From Phaseolus vulgaris (taxonomy: Eukaryota > Streptophyta > Magnoliopsida > Fabales > Fabaceae), in NCBI RefSeq assembly GCF_000499845.2, contig NC_023755.2, positions 319,732 to 383,731 on the forward strand: a DNA stretch of 64,000 nucleotides, written 5' to 3'. Made by a program: the position numbers and the translations under genes. Position 1 is the first letter of the stretch; the number at the start of each line of letters is the position of its first letter. Under the pieces are notes generated by a model. The model did no database searches and was not told the DNA's origin. It worked only from the letters and a program-made list of their open reading frames with translations. Of the stretch, positions 51,111 through 61,000 are shown piece after piece.

Positions 51111-51305
51111 TTACTTCATGACATTACACAAGTCTACACCCATTATGAAAACACATCTTATCCATTTTGAATTTGCATCCCCTACCTTTGAAATGTTTGC
51201 AAAAGCAGCATACAATTCCAGATTGGGTTATTAGCAATGACACAAAGCAGAAAAATGAACATAACAGTGATGCACTACAAAATGTTTAAGGCGCTTCCCA
51301 TAATG

Positions 51306-52899
51306 TCACTCCCTTGAATAATGATCGGAACTTAGGAGAGGAATACTCTGTTCATTCCTGAAAAAATTTTGGGGGTCAAACTTTGTCTTAATTTGTGCCA
51401 ATCTCTTGAAGTTTCCCTTAAAGTACTTCTTGCCCCAAACACTAGCTTCTAAATAGCTTGTGTTGTGAGGCTTGTTTTTTCCCAAATCAAGATCCTTGTA
51501 GTTGAAATAGGCAGCTCTAGGAGATTTTGAGACATAAGGAGTCATGTATCTATAAATCATTTTGGCCCAATGTAGATGCCTCTTGGATTCTTCCATGCTA
51601 TTCACTTCCCACTTCACCAAGTACTGTATGTTGTATAAGTTTCCCTTTCTGTGGGGAAATGGGATTTCAGATTCTGAAATTTCATTCATTCTACCACCAT
51701 ATGGTTCCATTATCAGCATTGCTAATGTATCTTCCTCTACAACCACTTTCCAAGCTCCTTCTAGACCAGTTTTTGGTATTGGCTCCTTTACAAAGTCAGA
51801 CTTGGCCTTGAAAGAGCTTTTAAATGTGGTAGTTCTGTTGAGCAAGAGCTCTAGAGGGTCGTCTTTGTTGAATCCAGCAATGAACATAACTGATTGAATC
51901 CAGTTCATTTCAGTGCAGTCTTTGGCCTGCAATCCCAGTTCAGGGAAACTCTCATTCATCAGTGGAATCAACTTGTCTATTCCTCCAAGGAAGAGAGTTG
52001 AAGGTTGCTTTAAATGTCTTTGATTTGTCACCACTATTTTGAGCAACTATTCTGATGAAAAGATCCTCATGCAATTCAGGTGCTGTGTATTGCCACCTGT
52101 GAATGAGATTGTTGGCTCCTTCCTCCAATGTTCTTTCAACGTTGAACACTGTAACAATAGGTGGAACTCTAACCAAACTGACCTTCCATGCAAGGATGAC
52201 TCCAAAACTAGTAGCACTACCTCCTCTAATGGCCCAGAAAACATCTTCTCCCATTGATTTTCTATCATGAATCTTCCCATCTGCATCAATGAGGTAAGCA
52301 TCAACAACATGGTCTGCTGCCAGGCCATGCTTCCTCATTATGGTACCTTGTCCCCCTCCACTGATATGCCCACCTATCCCTATACTTGGACAGGTGCCTG
52401 CAGGGAATCCATGCACTTTGCTTTCCTTTGAAATTTTGTAGTAAAGTTCACCTAATGATGCCCCAGCCTGAACCCAAGCTGTTTCATCAGCAAGGTTAAC
52501 TTCAATGGAACGGATGTTGATAAGTTCAACCATGACAAATGGAGCCTTAGTAAGGTATGATAGCCCTTCATAATCATGGCCACCACTTCTGACTCTGAGC
52601 TGCAACCCATGTTCTTTGCTGCATTGAATGGCTGCTTGAATTTCTGATTCATGGAAAGGTGTTAGAATGAGAAGAGGCTTCCTCGATGAATTCACCCATC
52701 TAGGATTTTGTTCCAATGCTTCCAACACTTGGGGATATTGGGAGGAGGATTTGGTGAAGATTATTTTTTCAATGGATTCAGAATTCTCATCAAGTTGGGT
52801 TATCAAGCATTCCTTGAACTTCTTCTCAACCAAGGTAGAAGCTGCACATGAGATTGGAAGAAGCAGTATCAGAAACACTGCTAGATAACTCATCTGCAT
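51306..52899 (-). pseudogene. BBE-like oxidase paralogue with a 2-bp frameshift deletion
   Basis: Paralogue of the intact gene at 31417-33006, highly similar along the whole length. The start is taken at 52899 (MQMSYLAVF). An upstream in-frame ATG at 52929 lies only 13 bp from the TATAAA at 52947-52942, so it is unlikely to be in the mRNA. Signal peptide, HDYEG histidine and CPSIGIGGHISGGGQG cysteine are all kept. Near 51993-51998 a GA-repeat is one GA unit (2 bp) shorter than in the intact copy. The frame then reads LPWRNRQVDSTDE and stops at 51952, losing about 220 C-terminal residues. The downstream frame (51306-52046) stays open to the natural stop, with PELGLQAKDC and FFRNEQSIP blocks. 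With one lesion only, this is either a young pseudogene or a sequencing error in a dinucleotide run. Confidence 0.88.
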
Positions 52900-53069
52900 G
52901 TTTTCTTCTCTACCTTTGGTGTGTTTCATTATTCAGGCACATTTATACACATACATATGTGTAAACATGTTCACATGAAAAGGTAGAATATTGAAGTAGA
53001 GAACATGCAGAAGCTATTTTGTCAACAAGCTGAAACATATTTTGATTTGAATTTTCTAAGGCATTTGAT

Positions 53070-54380
53070 TTTCCAGAATTGCTGCTCAAGAAATTGAGCC
53101 TGAATAAAATACTGGTTATTATAATTAATCTCTGGTTTTTATAATTATTTGCTAATGTACTTTGGATATGTGTTTAGTATTAATTAGTGAATATGATAAT
53201 GTATTTAAAGCTTTATTATTTGATAATGGCTGCTAATCTGGTTTGGTTAATATTTATAAATAAAAAGTCAAATCAATCATCAATGCAAATATATGACTGT
53301 CGACAAAAAGATCTAAAGTAATATATTTTTTCTCCAACTAGCTCAATTTTAATTACTTCAAACCTTTTATTTTATATTTGAATTTCAACTATTTATATTT
53401 TAAAATTAATTAATTTCAATTACTTCTCAAGTTTAGCTTGTTTTTCAGCAAATATTAACTCCTCATATTTTTCACTCATTTTTTTAAATTATTTATCTCT
53501 ATTGATATTATAATTTTAGGTGCCTTTTCTATTTTTTTTAAATGTAGCTAAATAGAAATTTTTCAATGTATTTAATAATACTACTAAATTAGCTACTAAC
53601 TTATAATTACCTTATAGTATAATTCTATCTTCATAATATTTGATAAACTAAATCAAATTTATTAAATATACAGATAAATTTGCTGCTAAAAAAAGTTTAA
53701 ACCAACTTTACTTTATGTACTATTTTTTCCCCTTTTGAAATAGTTTCTAGTTAGGATTTAGAGATAAAAATTAAGATTTTTTACTTTTTAAAAAGGATCC
53801 AAGTTCATTTGTCTGTATTTTTTTTTTCTCTTTTTATTAATTTCTTCTTAGGCTGCTTTGTGGTACACAAGACACGAGTTTAGAATCTATTTATTTTAAT
53901 GAATTTAAAATTTGAATTTAGAATTGTAAATTTTAAAGTCTCTATTCTTTTTCAACAACATTGATGAGATTATGCATAATTGTCTCCTATTACTATGACA
54001 ATAAGTTTTTTTATCTGTAAAACTTCATGTTCATGCATGTGTTGGGAGCCATTATTTTATGACTTGTGTAAGTTTTCTTCCAAGGGAGGTTCTTCCTGCA
54101 CCTCTATCATTTTTGCCTAAACCTCCATACTTTAAGTAAAAGTCTATTTTACCCTTATTGAAAATAAAAAATGATTCTTAAGTTCTTGCACTCCAATAAA
54201 CTTCTTCGTTGAATGGGAACAACCATGAACTACATTGTGGGAGAACTTGTGGAAGAAAACATTTATGTAAAATGTTTAAAGTATGAACTAGGAGAGATAG
54301 CAAATTACAAGGAAAAAGAGAAAAAAAAAAACTATTATGAATTTTGACAGAAAAAAGCCCAAGCAATGCGCAATAGACAC
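53070..54380. other. AT-rich intergenic DNA, no gene
   Basis: No coding region, RNA gene or clear repeat recognised. Confidence 0.5.
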
Positions 54381-54389
54381 TTTACATGA

Positions 54390-54640
54390 TTTCCCAATTC
54401 TATAATTTGAAATGCAAATTTGGATTCTGAATTATAGAATTCAAAATGGATTTTATTGACTTCTGAATTATAGAATTAAGGTTGATTTTTGATTTTTTTT
54501 GAAATGACTTTTAAATTGTAGTATTCGTAAGTCAATTTTGTATTTTAAATTGTAGAATTTGGAATACAAAGTTGACTTCCAAATTTTATAATTTGGAAAC
54601 CATTTCCTGGATTTAGAAATGACTTCTGAATTGTAAAATT
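54390..54640. repeat. Degenerate repeat of GAATTATAGAATT / TAGAATTTGGAA words
   Basis: About six to eight diverged copies of a ~30-40-bp module of the form GACTTCTGAATTATAGAATT with partly palindromic cores. A related module lies at 35215-35310 and a similar palindromic one near 17860-17930. Confidence 0.5.
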
Positions 54641-54645
54641 TGGAA

Positions 54646-54925
54646 GGTCGACTCAGCCTGACCTGCGTCCAAGCTCGACTCGGTTCGATTTGGGTCCGGG
54701 TCGAATAGAATCAATATGGTATGGATAGACTCAGCTTGACCTAGGACTGGTCAACTTGACACGACATGGTTTTGTGTCATCTTTGCTCGACCTGGGCTGG
54801 ACCGATTCGACTCTACCTAGGTGCGGGTCGACTTAGCTAGACCTGGACTCGGGCCAACTAAGTTCGAAATGGATATGGGTTAACTCGGCTCAACCTGGGG
54901 TCCGACCGACTCAAAATCCAACCTA
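54646..54925. repeat. GC-rich degenerate tandem repeat (GGTCGACTCGGCTCGACC-like)
   Basis: A ~280-bp island of much higher GC than its surroundings, made of diverged copies of GGGTCGACTC(A/G)GC(T/C)-(C/T)GACCTG(G)-like words about every 30-45 bp (for example 54646, 54728 and 54826). It directly precedes the right satellite array. Confidence 0.6.
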
Positions 54926-55035
54926 AAATCCATTTTGGATAATCCAAAAATGTATCTAATCTATATCTAATTCAAATCCAATTAAATGGATTGGACTTAA
55001 AATCCAAAAATATGGATTTGTATTTGAGATACACA

Positions 55036-58000
55036 CAATAACGTGTCTGGTAAAAATTTCAGACCAAAGGACCCAAGGAATAAGGCGTTGTAAGTCCCAG
55101 ACCGAGAGAGAACGAAACTGGTTTTCTACAACAAAACGTCCTGACTTTTCTTCCCTATATCTCCTTTTGTGATTTGTTATGGACGTGCCTCCTTAGCCGG
55201 GTGCAAACAACATATGAAAGTACTTGTGTGAATTTTTTCAATGCAATACGGACCAAGAATAAAATTGCAGAAAGTAGGGCGAAATTTCACGAGTTTCGGT
55301 AAATGATAGCCTTGGTTTTCAATAAAATTTCTGAAAAATTCTCCCGATATTGTCTTTTCCTGAAATATCATGTAAGAATCTCACCTGAATTTGGGACAAT
55401 ACGCAACAAATTTCAGGTCAAACAGATGAGTATTAACCTAGGAAAAAAATCAAACAGTTTCACTCACAAACAAACCTTTCTTTCGGCCCTGGCAATGATG
55501 AATAAAAAATTTATTGCAAATCCTGTGGGTTGAATTTGGGACTGAAATCTTAGCCAAAACTCAATAGACACAATGAAGAATGTTTGGTAAAAATTTGAGA
55601 CCGAAATACCCAAGAAGTAAGGCGCAGTAAGTCCCAAACCGGGAGTGAACAAAACTGGTTTTCCGAAAACAAAACGTCCTGGCTTTTCTTCCCCGTATCT
55701 TCTTTTTGTCGTATATTTATGGACGTGCCTCCTTACCTGGGTTCAAACAACATATGAAAGTACTTGTGCAAATTTTTTCAACGCAATACAGACCCAAAAT
55801 AAAATTGCAGAAAGTGGAGCGAAATTTCACGAGTTTCGGTAGAGATAGCCTTGGTTTTCAATAAAATTTTTGAAAAATTCTCCCGAAATAGTTTTTTCCT
55901 GAAATTCCACGTAGGAATATCGACTGAATTTGGGACAAAACGCAACAAATTTCAGGTCAAACAGATGAGTATTCACCTAGGAAAAAAATCAAACAGTTTC
56001 ACTCACAAACGAACATTCATTTTGGCCCTGACAGTGATAAATAAAAAATTTATTTCAAATCCTGTGGAACGAATTTGGGGCTGAAATCTCAGCCAAAACA
56101 TAATAGACAAAGTGAAGAATGTCTGGTAAAAATTTGACACCGAAATACCAAAGGAGTAAGGCGCAGTAAGTCCTAGACCGGGAGTGAACAAACCTCGTTT
56201 ACCGAAAACAAAACGTCCAGGTTTTTCTTCCCCGTATCTTCTTTTTGTTGTCTGTTTTTGGACGTGCCTCCTTACCTAGGTACAAACAACATATGTAAGT
56301 ATTTGTGCGAATTTTTTCAATGCAATACGGACCAAGAATAAAATTGCAGAAAGTGGAGCGAAATTTCACGAGTTTCGGTAGAGATAGCCTTCGTTTTCAA
56401 TAAAATTTCTGAAAAATTATACCGAAGAAGATTTTTCCAGAAACTCCACGTAAGAATCTCGACTGAATTTGGGAAAAAACGCAACAAATTTCAGGTGAAA
56501 CGGATTATTATTCATCCAGGAAAAAATAAAACAATTTCACACACTAACGAACCTTCCTTTCGGCCCTGGCAGTGATGAATAAAAAATTTATTGCAAATCA
56601 TGTGGGATGAATTTGCAGCTGAAATCTAAGCCAAAACTAAATAGACACAGTAAGGAATGTCTGGTAAAAATTTGACATCAAAATACCCAAGGAGTAAGGC
56701 GCACTAAGTCCCAGACCCGGAGTGAACAAAACTGGTTTTCCGAAAACAAAACGTCCTGGCTTTTCTCCCCCGTATCTTCTTCTTGTGATTTGTTTATGGA
56801 CGTGCCTCCTTACCTGGGTGCAAACAACATATGAAAGTACTTGTCTGAATTTTTTCAGCGCAATACGGACCCAGAATAAAATTTCAGAAAGTAGGGCGAA
56901 ATTTCACGAGTTTTGGTAGAGGATAGCCTTGGTTTGCACAAAATTTCTGAAAAATTCTCCCGAAATAGTTTTTTCCTGAAATTCCACGTAAGAATCTCCA
57001 CCGAATTTGGGACAAAACGAGACAAATTTCAGGTCAAACGGATGAGTATTAGCCAACGAAAAAAATCAAACAGTTTCGCACACAAACGAACCTTCCTTTC
57101 GGTCCTGGCAGTGATGAATAAAAAAATTATTGCCAATCCTGTGGGACGAATCTGGGGCTAAAATCTCAGCCAAAACTCAGCAGACACAGTGAAAAACGTC
57201 TGGTAACAATTTCAGACCAAAATACCCAAGGAGTAAGGCGTAGTAAGTCCCAGACCGAGAGTGAACAAAACTGGTTTTCCGAAAACAAAACGTCCTGGCT
57301 TTTCTCGCCCGTATGTTCTTCTTGTGATTTCTTTATGGACGTGCCTCCTTACTTGGGTGCAAACAACATATGAAAGTACTTGTCTGAATTTTTTCAGCGC
57401 AATACGGACCCAGAATAAAATTTCAGAAGGTAGGGCGAAATTTCACGAGTTTTGGTAGAGGATAGCCTTGGTTTGCACAAAATTTCTTAAAAATTCTCCC
57501 GAAATAGTTTTTTCCTGAAATTCCACGAATGAGTATTCACCCACAAAAAAAATCAAAGAGTTTCGCACACAAACGAACCTTCCTTTCGGCCCTGGCAGTG
57601 ATGAATAAAAAATTTATTGCCAATCCTGTGGGACGAATCTTGTGCTCAAATCTCAGCCAAAACTCAGCAGACACAGTGACCAACGTCTGGTAAGAATTTC
57701 AGACCAAAATACCCAAGGAGTAAGGCGTAGCAAGTCCCAGACCGAGAGTGAACAAAACTGGTTTTGCGAAAACAAAACGTCCTGGCTTTTCTCCCCCGTA
57801 TCTTCTTCTTGTGATCTGTTTATGGACGTGCCTCCTTACCTGGGTGTAAACAACATATGGAAGTACTTGTCTGATTTTTTTCAGCGCAATACGGACCCAG
57901 AATAAAATTTCAGAAAGTAGGGCGAAATTTCACGAGTTTTGGTAGAGGATAGCCTTAGTTTGCACAAAATTTCAGAAAAATTCTTCCGAAATAGTTTTTT

Positions 58001-61000
58001 CCTGAAATTCCACGTAAGAATCTCCACCGAATTTGGGACAAAATGCGACAAATTTCAGGTCAAACGGATGAGTATTCACCCACGAAAAAAATCAAACACT
58101 TTCGCACACAAACGAACCTTCCTTTCGGCCCTGGCAGTGATGAATAAAAAATTTATTGCCAATCCTGTGGGACGAATCTGGGGCTCAAATCTCAGCCAAA
58201 ACTCAGCAGACACAGTGACGAACGTCTGGTAAGAATTTCAGACCAAAATACCCAAGGAGTAAGGCGTAGCAAGTCCCAGACCGAGAGTGAACAAAACTTG
58301 TTTTCCGAAAACAAAAGGTCTTGGCTTTTACTCCTCCGTATCTTCTTCTTGTGATCTGTTTATGGACGTGCCTCCTTACCTGGGTGCAAACAACATATGA
58401 AAGTACTTGTCTGAATTTTTTCAGCGCAATACGGACCCAGAATAAAATTTCAGAAAGTAGGGCGAAATTTCACGAGTTTTTGTAGAGGATAGCCTTGGTT
58501 TGCACAAAATTTCAGAAAAATTCTCCCGAAATAGTTTTTTCCTGAAATTCCACGTAAGAATCTCCACCGAATTTGGGATAAAATGCGACAAATTTCAGGT
58601 AAAACGGATGAGTATTCACCCACGAAAAAAATCAAACAATTTCGCACACAAACGAACCTTCCTTTCGGCCCTGGCAGTGATGAATAAAAAATTTATTGTC
58701 AATCCTGTGGGACGAATCTGGGGCTCAAATCTCAGCCAAAACTCAGCAGACACAGTGACGAACGTCTGGTAAGAATTTCAGACCAAAATACCCAAGGAGT
58801 AAGGCGTAGCAAGTCCTAGACCGAGAATGAACAAAACTTGTTTTCCGAAAACAAAACGTCTTGGCTTTTACTCCTCCGTATCTTCTTCTTGTGATCTGTT
58901 TATGGACGTGCCTCCTTACCTGGGTGCAAACAACATATGAAAGTACTTGTCTGAATTTTTTCAGCGCAATACGGCCCAGAATAAAATTTCAGAAAGTAGG
59001 GCGAAATTTCACGAGTTTTGGTAGAGGATAGCCTTGGTTTGCACAAAATTTCTGAAAAATTCTCCCGAAATAGTTTTTTCCTGAAATTCCACGTAAGAAT
59101 CTCCACCGAATTTGGGGCAAAACTCGACAAATTTCAGGTGAAACGGATGAGTATTAACCAACGAAAAAAATAAAACAGTTTCGCACACAAACGAACCTTC
59201 CTTTCGGCCCTGGCAGTGATGAATAAAAAATTTATTGCCAATCCTGTGGGACGAATCTGGTGCTCAAATCTCAGCCAAAACTCAGCAGACACAGTGACGA
59301 ACGTCTGGTAAGAATTTCAGACCAAAATACCCAAGGAGTAAGGCGTAGCAAGTCCCAGACCGAGAGTGAACAAAACTGGTTTTCCGAAAACAAAACGTCC
59401 TGGCTTTTCTCGCCCGTATGTTCTTCTTGTGATTTCTTTATGGACGTGCCTCCTTACTTGGGTGCAAACAACATATGAAAGTACTTGTCTGAATTTTTTC
59501 AGCGCAATACGGACCCAGAATAAAATTTCAGAAGGTAGGGCGAAATTTCACGAGTTTTGGTAGAGGATAGCCTTGGTTTGCACAAAATTTCTTAAAAATT
59601 CTCCCGAAATAGATTTTCCTGAAATTCCACGAATGAGTATTCACCCACAAAAAAAATCAAAGAGTTTCGCACACAAACGAACCTTCCTTTCGGCCCTGGC
59701 AGTGATGAATAAAAAATTTATTGCCAATCCTGTGGGACGAATCTTGTGCTCAAATCTCAGCCAAAACTCAGCAGACACAGTGACAACGTCTGGTAAGAAT
59801 TTCAGACCAAAATACCCAAGGAGTAAGGCGTAGCAAGTCCCAGACCGAGAGTGAACAAAACTGGTTTTCCGAAAACAAAACGTCCTGGCTTTTCTCCCCC
59901 GTATCTTCTTCTTGTGATCTGTTTATGGACGTGCCTCCTTACCTGGGTGCAAACAACATATGAAAGTACTTGTCTGATTTTTTCAGCGCAATACGGACCC
60001 AGAATAAAATTTCAGAAAGTAGGGCGAAATTTCACGAGTTTTGGTAGAGGATAGCCTTAGTTTGCACAAAATTTCAGAAAAATTCTTCCGAAATAGTTTT
60101 TTCCTGAAATTCCACGTAAGAATCTCCACCGAATTTGGGACAAAATGCGACAAATTTCAGGTCAAACGGATGAGTATTCACCCACGAAAAAAATCAAACA
60201 CTTTCGCACACAAACGAACCTTCCTTTCGGCCCTGGCAGTGATGAATAAAAAATTTATTGCCAATCCTGTGGGACGAATCTGGGGCTCAAATCTCAGCCA
60301 AAACTCAGCAGACACAGTGACGAACGTCTGGTAAGAATTTCAGACCAAAATACCCAAGGAGTAAGGCGTAGCAAGTCCCAGACCGAGAGTGAACAAAACT
60401 GTTTTCCGAAAACAAAACGTCTGGCTTTTCTCCCCGTATCTTCTTCTTGTGATCTGTTTATGGACGTGCCTCCTTACCTGGGTGCAAACAACATATGAAA
60501 GTACTTGTCTGAATTTTTTCAGCGCAATACGGACCCAGAATAAAATTTCAGAAAGTAGGGCGAAATTTCACGAGTTTTGGTAGAGGATAGCCTTGGTTTG
60601 CACAAAATTTCTGAAAAATTCTCCCGAAATAGTTTTTTCCTGAAATTCCACGTAAGAATCTCCACCGAATTTGGGATAAAATGCGACAAATTTCAGGTAA
60701 AACGGATGAGTATTCACCCACGAAAAAAATCAAACAATTTCGCACACAAACGAACCTTCCTTTCGGCCCTGGCAGTGATGAATAAAAAATTATTGCCAAT
60801 CCTGTGGGACGAATCTGGGGCTCAAATCTCAGCCAAAACTCAGCAGACACAGTGACGAACGTCTGGTAAGAATTTCAGACCAAAATACCCAAGGAGTAAG
60901 GCGTAGCAAGTCCTAGACCGAGATGAACAAAACTGGTTTTCCGAAAACAAAACGTCCTGGCTTTTCTCCCCGTATCTTCTTCTTGTGATCTGTTTATGGA

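Noticed and set aside
51527..52888. Several plus-strand frames opposite the BBE-like pseudogene
   Set aside because: They are antisense shadows and lack any family feature; similar shadows lie opposite the intact copy at 32143-32361.
52899..52929. Upstream ATG at 52929 as the start of the second BBE-like gene
   Set aside because: It lies only 13 bp downstream of the shared TATAAA, so it would be upstream of or at the transcription start. The intact paralogue starts at the position matching 52899.
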